A stretch of 64,000 nt of DNA from Paraburkholderia sp. (GTDB lineage Bacteria > Pseudomonadota > Gammaproteobacteria > Burkholderiales > Burkholderiaceae): positions 53,098-117,097 of the forward strand of contig NZ_JAMXLH010000058.1 of the NCBI RefSeq assembly GCF_024281035.1, given 5' to 3'. The translations under genes were made by a program, and so were the position numbers. The notes under the pieces are model-generated. The model worked only from the letters and a program-made list of their open reading frames with translations. It ran no database searches and was not told where the DNA came from. Below are positions 8,960 through 19,142 of this stretch, piece by piece; position 1 is the first letter of the stretch, and each line of letters opens with the position of its first letter.

Positions 8960-10339
8960 GTGCAGAACAGCGTATCCGCCTCCGCGGCAGCCCCCATCCC
9001 GTCCCAGGCAAACCCCGAGCCGTCCTCGACGCAGCAGACCCGCTTCTGGCCGGAAGGCTGGTGGAAGCTGATGGAAATCCGCATCGGCATCATTCCGTTG
9101 CCGATCTACGTGATCCTGTTCGCGCTGATCAGCGGCTTCGCTGTCACGGGCAAGGTGCCGGGTGAAATCTCGATGGCGATCGCGGTGCTCGCATTCTGCG
9201 GCTTCACGTGCGCCGAACTCGGCAAGCGCCTGCCGCTCCTGCGCAATATCGGCGCAGCCGCGATTCTCGCGACTTTCGTGCCTTCGGCGCTCGTGTACTA
9301 CCACGTGTTGCCCACGCCCGTGAAGCACCTCACCGTCGAGTTCACGAAGCAAACCAACTTCCTTTATCTCTTCATCGCGTCGATCATCGTCGGCAGCATT
9401 CTCAGCATGGACCGGCGCGTGCTGATTCAGGGCTTTCTGAAGATCTTCATCCCGCTTGCCGCGGGCACGGTTGCCGCGATGATCGTGGGCACCGCGGTCG
9501 GCGCGGCGCTCGGCCTCGGCGTCAAGCACACGCTGCTCTATATCGTCGTGCCGATCATGGCGGGCGGCGTGGGCGAAGGTGCGATTCCGCTCTCGGTCGG
9601 CTATTCGGAAATCATGCATGTGGCGCAGGGCGACCTGTTCGCGCAGGTGTTGCCGCCGGTGATGCTCGGCAGTCTCATCGCGATCCTTCTCTCCGGCATG
9701 CTCGACATGCTCGGCAAGCGCCTCCCGCACCTGACCGGCAATGGCCGCCTGCAAGTGGGCGCCACCGATGAACTGACCGCGTCGAACGACGAAATCCGCG
9801 GACACGTGGACGTCAGTCACATCGCCGCAGCCGGCATCACGGCAATCACGCTGTACCTGATCGGCTTGATGGCGAACAAGTTGTTCGGTCTTCCCGCGCC
9901 GGTTGCCATGCTGTTCCTCGCCGTGCTCGTGAAGCTTGCGCGTGCGGTTTCGCCGCCGCTGCAGGAAGGCGCGTTCGTCGTCTACAAATTCTTCTCGACC
10001 GCGGTGACTTACCCGCTGCTGTTCGCAATCGGCGTGGCGATGACACCGTGGGACAAGCTCATGGCCGCGTTCACGCTCGCCAACGTCGTGACCATCGCCG
10101 CGACCGTCGTGACGCTCATGGGCACGGGGTTCGTGGTGGGCCGCCTGATGAAGATGTACCCTGTCGACGTCGCAATCGTGAATGCCTGCCATAGCGGCCA
10201 GGGCGGCACGGGCGACGTGGCGATCCTCACCGCGGCGAACCGTATGCAACTGATGCCGTTCGCGCAGATCGCCACGCGCATTGGCGGGGCGATTGTCGTG
10301 ACCGTGACGCTGATCGTGCTCGCGCACTTCGGCGCATGA
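8960..10339 (+). CDS. 2-hydroxycarboxylate transporter (2HCT/CitS family) citrate/malate:cation symporter
   Basis: EIRIGIIPLPIYVILFALISGF...CGFTCAELGKRLPLLRNIGAAAILATFVPSALVYY...PIMAGGVGEGAIPLSVGYSEIM...NACHSGQGGTGDVAILTAANRMQLMPFAQIATRIGGA; GTG start with GGAG SD. Confidence 0.88.
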   Translation: MQNSVSASAAAPIPSQANPEPSSTQQTRFWPEGWWKLMEIRIGIIPLPIYVILFALISGFAVTGKVPGEISMAIAVLAFCGFTCAELGKRLPLLRNIGAAAILATFVPSALVYYHVLPTPVKHLTVEFTKQTNFLYLFIASIIVGSILSMDRRVLIQGFLKIFIPLAAGTVAAMIVGTAVGAALGLGVKHTLLYIVVPIMAGGVGEGAIPLSVGYSEIMHVAQGDLFAQVLPPVMLGSLIAILLSGMLDMLGKRLPHLTGNGRLQVGATDELTASNDEIRGHVDVSHIAAAGITAITLYLIGLMANKLFGLPAPVAMLFLAVLVKLARAVSPPLQEGAFVVYKFFSTAVTYPLLFAIGVAMTPWDKLMAAFTLANVVTIAATVVTLMGTGFVVGRLMKMYPVDVAIVNACHSGQGGTGDVAILTAANRMQLMPFAQIATRIGGAIVVTVTLIVLAHFGA

Positions 10340-10430
10340 TGTGCGTCGCCCGCCCCCTTGCGGCGGCGCATTCCACGTGAGACTTGCGCGTATCCCGCCG
10401 CCAGGCGGCGGACCATCGACGAGGGCGAAC

Positions 10431-12302
10431 GTGCACCAGCGTTACAAAGGCATTCCATGGTGGGGATGGGCGGCGGCGGCCGTGCTGTATGTCGTCGCGG
10501 CCGCCGTCGCAGTGGAGTTCGCGTGGAGCCGCGCGATCGACGTACTGGCCGACGTCGGCGCGCATCGGCTCGATTTCTACGCGGCGAGCCTGACGAGCGA
10601 GTTGGGACGCTTCGAGATGGTGCCCGCGCTCGTGGCGCGGCAGGGCAGCGTACGTGCTTTGCTGAAAGCGTCGCCCGGCGAAGCGCGCGCCTTGTTGCCC
10701 ACCGTCAATGCCTATCTCGAAGCGGTGAACCGTGACGTCGGCAGCGGCGCCGTGGACGTGATCGACGCGCACGGCACGGTGATCGCGGCGAGCAACTGGA
10801 ACCAGCCGCTCAGTTTTATCGGCACCAACGTGTCGTATCGCCCGTATTTCAAGGATGCGCTCGCGCAGGGGCGCGGCCGCTTCTTTGGCATCGGCACGAA
10901 CACCGGCATTCCAGGGCTGTACTTTGCGCATGCGATTAATGATGGCGACACGGCGATGGGGGCGGCGGCCGTGAAGGTCAGCGTCGACGCGCTCGAATCG
11001 GCGTGGCGCACGCCAGGCGAGGTCGCGCTCGTCGTGGATGGCAACGGCGTGATCGTGATCTCGACCGAGCGCCAATGGAAATTCACCGCCATGCGTGCGA
11101 TGACCGCGCAGCAACAGCGCGAGATCCAGGCGTCGCGACAGTACGCGGGCCGCGTCGTCGAGGCGCTGCCGTACCGGCATGGTGGCGACTGGAACGACGC
11201 CGCGTGGTTCGGCGTCTTTCCCGATCTGCGTCGCGCGGGCCGCACGGTCCGCTTTCTTGTGATGTCGCGTCCGGCGCCGCAGGGACACGACACGATCATG
11301 GTGCTGCTCGATACCGTCGGCGCGCGGCGGCAGCAGCGCATCGCGTTCGCATTCGTGACGGGCGTGTTCCTGATCGCCGCGCTCTATGCGTTGTACGCGG
11401 CACAGCGCCGCCGCGTGATCGTCGAGAAGCTCAAGGCGCAGGAGGCGCTGCGCCGCGCGAACGATCGACTGGAAACCACGGTTGCGCAGCGCACCGCCGC
11501 GCTCACGCAAGCAAACGCGCAAATGCAGCGCGAGATTGCCGAGCGCGAGCGCACCGAGCAGCGCCTGCGCGCAACGCAGCAGGAAGTCGTGCATGCGGGC
11601 AAGCTCGCGGTGATCGGTCAGATGGCGGCCGCGCTCACGCACGAGCTGAATCAGCCGCTCGTCGCGATCCGCACGCTCTGCGACAATGCCCGCACGTTCT
11701 TCGAGCGCGGCCAGAGCGCGCAGGCGAATGCCAATCTCGAGCGCGTAGGGCGCCTCGTGGACAGCATGGCCGTGCTGACCAGCGAGCTGAAGGCGTTCGC
11801 GCGCAAGCCGGACGTCGAGCTCGTGGCGGTGTCGCTCGGCGAGGCTGTTGCGCACGCACGGGTCATCTACGAATCCCGTATCCGCGACGAGGCGGTGCGC
11901 CTCGACGTTCGAATTGCGCCCGGCACGACCGTCTACGCGGAATCGAGCCAGCTGCAGCAGGTGATCGTCAACGTGCTGGGCAATGCGCTCGACGCCGTGT
12001 GCGGCGCCACCACACGCGTGATCGCAATGGAGGCGAGCGAGCCCGATGCGCAAGGCCGCCTGCGTTTTACGATCGACGACAGCGGCCCTGGCATCGCCCC
12101 GGACGTACTCGCCCACCTGTTCGAGCCGTTCGTTACGACAAAGCCCCGTGGGCAAGGTCTCGGACTGGGTCTCGCAATCACGTCGCGCATTGTCGAAGGC
12201 TTCGGCGCGAGGATTGCCGCCGCCAACCGCGAAGAAGGCGGGGCGCGCTTCACGATCGATTTCGCGGCTGCCGAGCCGCCAGGAACAGAGCATGAAAGAT
12301 GA
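10431..12302 (+). CDS. dctB: DctB-type C4-dicarboxylate sensor histidine kinase
   Basis: Periplasmic double-PAS region (LTSELGRFEMVPALVARQGSVRALL...PYFKDALAQGRGRFFGIGTNTGIPGLYFAHAI), coiled-coil, H-box ALTHELNQPLVAIR, N/G boxes; followed by dctD. GTG start proposed at 10431. Confidence 0.85.
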   Translation: MHQRYKGIPWWGWAAAAVLYVVAAAVAVEFAWSRAIDVLADVGAHRLDFYAASLTSELGRFEMVPALVARQGSVRALLKASPGEARALLPTVNAYLEAVNRDVGSGAVDVIDAHGTVIAASNWNQPLSFIGTNVSYRPYFKDALAQGRGRFFGIGTNTGIPGLYFAHAINDGDTAMGAAAVKVSVDALESAWRTPGEVALVVDGNGVIVISTERQWKFTAMRAMTAQQQREIQASRQYAGRVVEALPYRHGGDWNDAAWFGVFPDLRRAGRTVRFLVMSRPAPQGHDTIMVLLDTVGARRQQRIAFAFVTGVFLIAALYALYAAQRRRVIVEKLKAQEALRRANDRLETTVAQRTAALTQANAQMQREIAERERTEQRLRATQQEVVHAGKLAVIGQMAAALTHELNQPLVAIRTLCDNARTFFERGQSAQANANLERVGRLVDSMAVLTSELKAFARKPDVELVAVSLGEAVAHARVIYESRIRDEAVRLDVRIAPGTTVYAESSQLQQVIVNVLGNALDAVCGATTRVIAMEASEPDAQGRLRFTIDDSGPGIAPDVLAHLFEPFVTTKPRGQGLGLGLAITSRIVEGFGARIAAANREEGGARFTIDFAAAEPPGTEHER

Positions 12303-13665
12303 AGTTCGGGTGCTGGTTGTCGAGGACGACGAAAACGTCCGCATTGGCGTGGAGCAGGCGGTCGCGCTGGCCGGCTTTCCGGTGAGCGCGTACGCTTTCG
12401 CCGCCGATGCCTATGCCGAAGTCGCGCCCGGCGCGCCGGTCGTGATCGTCTCGGACGTGCGCATGCCGGGCATCGACGGCCTGCAACTGCTCGACCACGT
12501 GATGTCCGTCGACGCGCAGATTCCGGTATTGCTGATCAGCGGCCACGCGGACATCTCCATGGCGGTCGGCGCGATGCGCGTCGGCGCCTACGATTTCATC
12601 GAAAAACCGTTTTCGTCCGACGTGATTGCGGGCCGCGTCGCCCGCGCAGTTGAAAAACGCCGCCTCACGCTCGAAGTGGAGGGGCTGCGCGCGTCGCTGC
12701 ACAACTGGCGGGGGATCGAGGCGCTGGTGCTCGGCAACTCGCCCGCGATGGCGGAAGTCCGCAAGAAAATCCTGCGCCTCGCAGACACTTCCGTGTCGGT
12801 GCTCATCACCGGCGAGACGGGCACGGGCAAGGAACTGATCGCACGCAGCCTGCACGATTTCAGCGCCCGGCGCGACGCGCATTTCGTTGCGCTGAACTGC
12901 GGCGGCCTCCCGGAGCAGGTGTTCGAGAGCGAGCTGTTCGGTCACGAGGCGGGCGCATTCACGGGCGCGATCAAAAAGCGCGTCGGCAAGATCGAGTGGG
13001 CGAATGGCGGCACGCTTTTTCTCGACGAAATCGAGACGATGTCGATCCCGCTTCAGGTCAAGATGCTGCGCGTGTTGCAGGAGCGCGTGGTCGAGCGGCT
13101 GGGCGCAAACGAGTTGATTCCCGTGGACTGCCGGTTCGTTGCCGCATCGAAGGCCGATCTCGTCGATCTGTCCGCCAAAGGCGGCTTCCGGGCCGACCTG
13201 CTGTATCGCCTGAACGTTGCGCAGATCGAGCTGCCGCCGCTGCGCGAGCGTCGCGAGGACGTGCCGCTGTTGTTCGAGCACTTCGTGCTCGCGGCCGCGC
13301 GCCGCTTTGGCACGGCTGCGCCAGTCGTGACTGCCGCGCAGATATCCGAACTGATGACGCACCCGTGGCCCGGCAACGTGCGCGAGTTGCAAAATGTCGC
13401 CGATCGCTTCGTGCTTGGGCTAACCGGCGACAGCCTGTTCTCCGCGCGCGCCATCTCGGCGGGAGGGGACACGCTTGCGGAGCAGCTTGCACACTTCGAG
13501 CAGATGCTGATCGAGACGACGCTGCAGCGCCATCACGGCAACGTCGCGGATGCGAGCGCCGAACTCGGGATGCCGCGAAAGACCCTTTACCACAAGCTGC
13601 GCCAGTTGAAGATCGCGGCCCGCGATTCGCATGGCGAAGAGAAGGACGGCGACAAAGAGGTCTGA
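12292..13665 (+). CDS. dctD: DctD-type sigma-54 response regulator
   Basis: Receiver domain (VLVVEDDENVRIG...VSDVRMPGIDGLQLL), AAA+ with GETGTGKELIARSLH and GAFTGAIKKRVGKIE, C-terminal Fis HTH; overlaps the dctB stop by 11 nt. Confidence 0.88.
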   Translation: MKDEVRVLVVEDDENVRIGVEQAVALAGFPVSAYAFAADAYAEVAPGAPVVIVSDVRMPGIDGLQLLDHVMSVDAQIPVLLISGHADISMAVGAMRVGAYDFIEKPFSSDVIAGRVARAVEKRRLTLEVEGLRASLHNWRGIEALVLGNSPAMAEVRKKILRLADTSVSVLITGETGTGKELIARSLHDFSARRDAHFVALNCGGLPEQVFESELFGHEAGAFTGAIKKRVGKIEWANGGTLFLDEIETMSIPLQVKMLRVLQERVVERLGANELIPVDCRFVAASKADLVDLSAKGGFRADLLYRLNVAQIELPPLRERREDVPLLFEHFVLAAARRFGTAAPVVTAAQISELMTHPWPGNVRELQNVADRFVLGLTGDSLFSARAISAGGDTLAEQLAHFEQMLIETTLQRHHGNVADASAELGMPRKTLYHKLRQLKIAARDSHGEEKDGDKEV

Positions 13666-14058
13666 GCACGCAAGCGGCGGATAGGGCTTCAGATGGGACC
13701 GGCGCGACCGGCCCTGCCTGGCGTCCCTTGAAAACCCGAATATCTGTTCGTGCCAGAAGAATCGTAGCTGATCGGGCCATTCGTATTGCGGTGAATGGTG
13801 ATCGATTAGGACGACAAAAAGTTATTTGGAAACCACGCTGTTTAGGGCGATCCGGGCAGCGCAAATGTCTGCCACAAGCGGTGCTGTTTCACCTGTGGCG
13901 CGTGCTGCCGGTCGTCATCACGCCGTTCGCCCGATCAGGGAAATCCCGCGTGCAAGAGGATTCCTCGTGAAAGCGGGGAGAAGGATTCGCACTTCTAGAA
14001 TCCTTCCATTAATACAGACGGGCGGCATTCTTCCGCCCCAACAGAAAGGAGACAATCG

Positions 14059-15072
14059 ATGCGACTGACCTTCCATACGCTGCGCCATATCACGCTCGCT
14101 TCCAGTCTGCTGTTCGGTATTGCGTCGCAGCACGCGATGGCCGATGAGGGCGGCAAGATCACGATCATGGTCGGCGGAATTACCAAACTCATTTATTTGC
14201 CGGCACGCCTGACCGAGCAGCTCGGCTATTTCAAGGACGAAGGGCTCGACGTCGAACTGCTGTCGCAGCCCGCTGGCGTCGATGCCGAAAATGAGTTGCT
14301 GGCCGGTGCGGTCCAGGCTGTTGTCGGTTTCTACGACCACACCATCGATCTGCAGACCAAGGGCAAGGAAGTGAAGGCGATTGTCGTGTTCGGGCAGGTG
14401 CCGGGCGAAGTCGAGATGGTCTCGACCAAAGCGGCCGACTCGATCAAGTCGATGGCCGACGTCAAGGGCAAAACGCTCGGGGTGACGGGTCTCGGCTCGT
14501 CGACGAGCTTTCTCACGCAATACCTTGCCGGTCAGCATGGCATTGCGTCGACGCAATATACGATGCTGCCGGTCGGTGCGGACGCAAGCTTTATTGCGGC
14601 GATCAAGCAAAGCCGCATCGACGCGGGCATGACGACCGAGCCCACCGTTTCCGCGCTAGAAAAGTCGGGCGAAGCGAAAGTGCTTGTCGACATGCGCTCC
14701 GTCGAAGGCACCCGTGCCGCGCTCGGCGGCACCTATCCGGCCTCGAGTCTCTACGTTCAGACGGCGTGGGCCGACACGCACAAGGCCGAGGCGGCCAGGC
14801 TCGCGCACGCATTTGCCCGCACGATGCAGTTTATCCACACGCATAGCGCGGAAGAAATCGCGGCGAAGATGCCCAACGACTATCAGAAAGACAAGACGCT
14901 CTACGTGAGCGCGCTGAAGGCTTCGCTGCCGATGTACACGTCGGACGGCAAGATGCCTGCGGACGGCCCGGCGACGGTGCTCAAGGTGTTGTCGTCGTTC
15001 AATCCGTCCGTCAAGGGCAAGCACGTCGATCTGTCCAGGACCTACACGAACGAATTCGTCAGCCCGAAATAA
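14059..15072 (+). CDS. ABC transporter substrate-binding protein, NitT/TauT (SsuA-like) family
   Basis: Signal peptide then GKITIMVGGITKLIYLPARLTEQLGYFKDEGLDVELLSQPAGVDAENELLAGAVQAVVGFYDHTI. Confidence 0.85.
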   Translation: MRLTFHTLRHITLASSLLFGIASQHAMADEGGKITIMVGGITKLIYLPARLTEQLGYFKDEGLDVELLSQPAGVDAENELLAGAVQAVVGFYDHTIDLQTKGKEVKAIVVFGQVPGEVEMVSTKAADSIKSMADVKGKTLGVTGLGSSTSFLTQYLAGQHGIASTQYTMLPVGADASFIAAIKQSRIDAGMTTEPTVSALEKSGEAKVLVDMRSVEGTRAALGGTYPASSLYVQTAWADTHKAEAARLAHAFARTMQFIHTHSAEEIAAKMPNDYQKDKTLYVSALKASLPMYTSDGKMPADGPATVLKVLSSFNPSVKGKHVDLSRTYTNEFVSPK

Positions 15073-15177
15073 AACGGCCTGAGCCGGTCGCGCCAGCGTG
15101 GCCGGCGTTGCCATACGTTTTGTCATGCTTCATGTGTTGCGTTTTGCGGCATCGATCATCTAACGGAAGTGCCTCCA

Positions 15178-15975
15178 ATGAACCATGTTTCTTCTCAAGG
15201 CGCGCCGGCCATCGAGTTCCGCTCGGTGTCGTGTCGCTTCATTTCTCCCGACGGCAAGCCGACCGTTGCATTGCGCGATTTCAGCATGTCGGTCGCCCGC
15301 GGCGAATTCATCGCGATCGTCGGCCCCACGGGCTGCGGAAAGTCCACCACGCTCAGCATGATCACCGGGCTCCTCAAGCCCACGGCGGGCGAGGTGCGCG
15401 TGATGGGCGCGCCCGTAAGCGGCATTGATCCGCGCATCGGCTTCGTATTTCAGGCGGACGCGGTGTTTCCGTGGCGCTCGGTGCTCGACAACGTCGCAGC
15501 GGGGCCGCTGTTTCGGGGACGCTCGAAGTCGGCAGCCTACGACGAGGCACAAGGGTGGCTGCGTCGCGTGGGCCTGGAGAAATTCGGCAAGCACTATCCG
15601 CATCAGCTCTCGGGCGGCATGCGCAAGCGCGTGGCGCTCGCGCAGACCTTCATCAACAAGCCCGAAATTCTGCTGATGGACGAACCGTTTTCCGCGCTCG
15701 ACATGCAGACGCGCACGCTGATGCAGGACGAACTGCTGCAACTGTGGTCGGGCAATGCGGGCTCGGTGGTATTCGTCACGCACGATCTCGAGGAGGCGGT
15801 TGCGCTCGCGGACAGGGTGTTCGTGCTGACGGCGAGACCCGCAACGCTCAAGAAGGTTTACGAGATCGACCTGCCACGTCCGCGGATTACTTCCGAGGTG
15901 CGCTATGACCCGCACTTCATCGAGATCTCGCGCGATATCTGGCACGACCTGCGTGAGGAGGTCCAAATTGCCTAA
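15178..15975 (+). CDS. ABC transporter ATP-binding protein, NitT/TauT family
   Basis: Walker A GPTGCGKSTTL, signature LSGGMRKRVALAQ, Walker B ILLMDEPFSALD. ATG 15178 or GTG 15169. Confidence 0.9.
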   Translation: MNHVSSQGAPAIEFRSVSCRFISPDGKPTVALRDFSMSVARGEFIAIVGPTGCGKSTTLSMITGLLKPTAGEVRVMGAPVSGIDPRIGFVFQADAVFPWRSVLDNVAAGPLFRGRSKSAAYDEAQGWLRRVGLEKFGKHYPHQLSGGMRKRVALAQTFINKPEILLMDEPFSALDMQTRTLMQDELLQLWSGNAGSVVFVTHDLEEAVALADRVFVLTARPATLKKVYEIDLPRPRITSEVRYDPHFIEISRDIWHDLREEVQIA

Positions 15976-16861
15976 CTCGACAGTACAACGGAATACGCTC
16001 ATGGCCTCCCGGGAAAGCGCTTTGAACATGAATCTCGACTCCGCCTCGGAGAAGCAGATCGAACGGATGGCCCAACGCCGCCTGCGGCAACGGCGTGCGC
16101 TGATCATCGGCTTGCGGATTCTCGTGCTGGTCGTCGTGCTGGGCGGCTGGGAAATCTCCGGCCGCCTTAAATGGATCGATCCGTTCTTTTTCTCGATGCC
16201 GTCGCTGATTTTTCTGCAGATCGTCGACTGGTTCCAGAATGGCACGTCGCAAGGCCCGTTACTCGTGCAGGTCTGGGTGACGCTCGAAGAGACGCTGCTC
16301 GGTTTCCTGATCGGTTCGGTCGCCGGGGTGGTCTGCGGTGTCGTGCTCGGGCGCAACAAGTTGCTCGCGGACGTGTTCGACATCTACATCAAGATTGCCA
16401 ACTCGATTCCGCGCGTGGTGCTCGGCTCGGTGTTCGTGATCGCGCTCGGTCTTGGCATGGCCTCGAAGGTCGCGCTCGCGGTGGTCATGGTGTTTTTTGT
16501 CGTATTCGGCAATGCCTTTCAGGGCGTGCGTGAAGCCGACCGCTACATGATCGCGAATGCGCAGATTCTCGGCGCCTCGAAACGTCAGCTGACGACGTCA
16601 GTGGTCATCCCGTCCGCGCTCTCCTGGATTCTCGCCAGCTTGCACGTGAGCTTTGGCTTTGCGCTGGTCGGCGCAGTCGTCGGTGAATTCCTCGGTTCGA
16701 AGCAGGGCATCGGCCTGTTGATTTCGACGGCGCAGGGCGCTTTCAACGCAAGCGGTGTATTCGCGGCGATGATTGTCCTTGCCGTCGTCGCACTCACTAC
16801 CGATTATCTTCTGACCGCACTTGAAAAGCGCTTGCTGCGATGGAAGCCGGCGGCGTTCTAG
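15968..16861 (+). CDS. ABC transporter permease, NitT/TauT family
   Basis: BPD_transp_1 features (NSIPRVVLGSVFVIALGLGMASKVALAVVMVFFVVFGNAFQGVREADRYMIANAQILGASKRQL). TTG start with strong SD GAGGAGGT preferred; ATG 16001 possible. Confidence 0.85.
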   Translation: MPNSTVQRNTLMASRESALNMNLDSASEKQIERMAQRRLRQRRALIIGLRILVLVVVLGGWEISGRLKWIDPFFFSMPSLIFLQIVDWFQNGTSQGPLLVQVWVTLEETLLGFLIGSVAGVVCGVVLGRNKLLADVFDIYIKIANSIPRVVLGSVFVIALGLGMASKVALAVVMVFFVVFGNAFQGVREADRYMIANAQILGASKRQLTTSVVIPSALSWILASLHVSFGFALVGAVVGEFLGSKQGIGLLISTAQGAFNASGVFAAMIVLAVVALTTDYLLTALEKRLLRWKPAAF

Positions 16862-16882
16862 GGTATCCGGAACCGAAGATAA

Positions 16883-16910
16883 AACGTCTTTGCCCGCGGG
16901 CAAGGACGTT
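16883..16910. repeat. 28-bp near-perfect palindrome between permease and kinase genes
   Basis: AACGTCTTTGCCCG/CGGGCAAGGACGTT, one mismatch that would be a G-U pair in RNA. Confidence 0.7.
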
Positions 16911-16936
16911 GTCGCATACATGTCGGAGAGCATGCA

Positions 16937-18307
16937 ATGTTGCTTAGCCTGCGCGCGCGCCTGCTCTTGTGGCTGCTTCTGCCGCTGGTGCTGTTTGTCC
17001 TCGTGACCGGCTGGATGTCCTACGATGCGGCGCGAGCGACAGCCGACCTGCTGCAGAACAATGCACTGCTGTCCTCCGCACGGACCATCATCGAAGATGT
17101 CGAGTGGACGAACGGCGCATTGACGGCGGACATTCCGCCGGCGGCTCTGGAGATTTTCGAGTCCCCGTATCGGGATCAGGTGTTCTACAAAGTCGTCGCC
17201 GACCGCGACAGGCTGCTGAGCGGCAATCCCGAACTGCCGGTGCCCGAGGGCCGCCGCCACTTTCCGGTGTTCTACGACACCTCGCTTGGCGGCGTGCCGA
17301 TTCGCGCCGTCGCTTACCAGCGCGAGCTTTACGATTCCGGCCGTGCGGAGCGGGTCACCGTGATCGTGGGCAAGACGCAGGCGTCGCGCCAAGCCATGCT
17401 GGAAGATCTCTGGCATCCGCAATTGATCCGCCAGTGGCTGATGCTGGTTCTCGTCATGGTGCTCGTGCCGTTCGGACTCACCGTGGAGTTGCGCCCGCTC
17501 ATGAAGCTAAAGGAAGATGTGGCCGATCGTGAGCCGATGGAACTCGAGCCGATCCGGGTGGATCATTTGCAATCCGAGCTGCGGCCCATTGTCGATGCGA
17601 TCAACCAATGCATCGCACGTCTGAAGGTACACGCGACGACCCAGCGCCAGTTCATTGCCGATGCCGCACATCAGTTGCGCACGCCACTGACGCTGCTCGA
17701 CACTCAGGTTCATTGCGCGAGCCAATGCGAATGCGACGATTCAGCGCTAACCGAAGCGTTGAGCGGCATCCGTCGCACCAGCAAGACCATGGCCGACATG
17801 ACGAACCAGCTGCTGCTGCTCGCCCAGGCGGAGTCCGTCTCGCTGTCGCGCAAGCGGGCCAAAGTCGATCTTTCCGCCGTGGTCTCGGGCGTGTTCGAGG
17901 AGCTTGTGGTCGCAGCGCTGCAACGTCAGATGGATCTTGGCGCGGAGCTTGGCGAGGGCATGTATGTCGAGGGCAACGAAAGTCTGCTCGGTGCGCTCGT
18001 GGCGAACCTCGTCGATAACGCTATCCGCTATACGCAGGAAGGGGGGCGCGTGACGGTGATTTGTCTTCACGAGGGCGACGATGTCGTGATGCGGGTGGTG
18101 GACAACGGCCCCGGCATACCGGCCGAAGCCTGCGCGCACGTATTCGAGCGTTTTTACCGTGTGTCCGACGATGCGGAGGGTTCGGGTCTCGGCCTCGCGA
18201 TCGTTCACCAGATCGCACATGGACACGGCGGCGCGGTTGCGATCATGCCGGGTCCCGGACGGGCGGGGCTCGTCGTCACGGTTCGCTTGCCCGCATGGCA
18301 CGACTGA
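16937..18307 (+). CDS. Sensor histidine kinase, TctE/QseC-like
   Basis: DUF-like periplasmic region (TADLLQNNALLSSARTIIEDVEWTNGALTADIPPAALEIFESPYRDQVFYKV), H-box FIADAAHQLRTPLTLLDTQ, ATPase DNGPGIP; followed by an OmpR-family regulator. Confidence 0.87.
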   Translation: MLLSLRARLLLWLLLPLVLFVLVTGWMSYDAARATADLLQNNALLSSARTIIEDVEWTNGALTADIPPAALEIFESPYRDQVFYKVVADRDRLLSGNPELPVPEGRRHFPVFYDTSLGGVPIRAVAYQRELYDSGRAERVTVIVGKTQASRQAMLEDLWHPQLIRQWLMLVLVMVLVPFGLTVELRPLMKLKEDVADREPMELEPIRVDHLQSELRPIVDAINQCIARLKVHATTQRQFIADAAHQLRTPLTLLDTQVHCASQCECDDSALTEALSGIRRTSKTMADMTNQLLLLAQAESVSLSRKRAKVDLSAVVSGVFEELVVAALQRQMDLGAELGEGMYVEGNESLLGALVANLVDNAIRYTQEGGRVTVICLHEGDDVVMRVVDNGPGIPAEACAHVFERFYRVSDDAEGSGLGLAIVHQIAHGHGGAVAIMPGPGRAGLVVTVRLPAWHD

Positions 18308-18316
18308 GGTAACGCA

Positions 18317-18991
18317 ATGAAGCTTTTGCTTGTCGAAGACAACATTGAACTCGCGCACTGGGTCGTCAACCTGCTGCGAGCCGAGAATTTTGCCGTTGAT
18401 TGCATGCCGGACGGCGAATCGGCGGACCTGGTGCTCAGCACGCAACGTTACGACGTCGTGCTGCTCGACATGCGCTTGCCGCGCATGAGCGGCAAGGACG
18501 TGCTGGCACGCTTGCGGCGGCGCCGCGATAACGTGCCCGTGCTGATGTTGACTGCGCACGGCTCGATCGATGACAAGGTCGATTGCTTCAGCGCGGGGGC
18601 CGACGATTACGTCGTCAAGCCATTCGACGGCCGCGAACTGGTCGCGCGCATCAAGGCGCTGATCCGCAGACAGTTGAGCGACAAGTCAGGCTGGCTCATG
18701 TGCGGCGATCTGCAATACATCTGCGACACGCGGGAATTTCACTGCAATGACGTACCGCTGAGCTTGCGTCGCCGCGAGCACGCCATCCTCGAGGCGCTGA
18801 TGCTCAAGCAAGGAAAAACGGTGTCGAAGAATACCCTCATGGATAGCGTGTTCGGATTGGACGAGGAGCCGAGCGCGGACGCCATCGACATCTACATCCA
18901 CCGTCTGCGCAAGCACCTTGCGGCGTCGAGCGCGCAGATCATGACGCTGCGCGGTCTTGGCTACATCCTGCGCGACAGGGGCGCAGCATAG
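18317..18991 (+). CDS. Response regulator, OmpR family, TctD-like
   Basis: MKLLLVEDNIELAHWVVNLLRAENF...DVVLLDMRLPRMSGKDVLARL and winged-helix C-terminus (RRREHAILEALMLKQGKTVSKNTLMDSVF). Confidence 0.88.
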   Translation: MKLLLVEDNIELAHWVVNLLRAENFAVDCMPDGESADLVLSTQRYDVVLLDMRLPRMSGKDVLARLRRRRDNVPVLMLTAHGSIDDKVDCFSAGADDYVVKPFDGRELVARIKALIRRQLSDKSGWLMCGDLQYICDTREFHCNDVPLSLRRREHAILEALMLKQGKTVSKNTLMDSVFGLDEEPSADAIDIYIHRLRKHLAASSAQIMTLRGLGYILRDRGAA

Positions 18992-19142
18992 CGACGAGGC
19001 GCTTTCAATCGGCCGAGTAAGTGATATCACTTAGTTGTGCGTATATGACGCGAAAGGAGCGTGAAGGATTGAGGTAACTAGCATTCATCTCATCCGTTTT
19101 GGCAGCGGACAAATCAGAAATTAAACGTAGCCTTCTGAGGAG

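Noticed and set aside
8903-13392. Long minus-strand ORFs 8903..10327, 10227..12344, 12250..13392
   Set aside because: Antisense to 2HCT, dctB and dctD; translations rich in His/Arg/Asp typical of shadow frames.
16883-16910. 28-bp palindrome as a rho-independent terminator
   Set aside because: No T-tract follows the stem; kept only as an unexplained palindrome.
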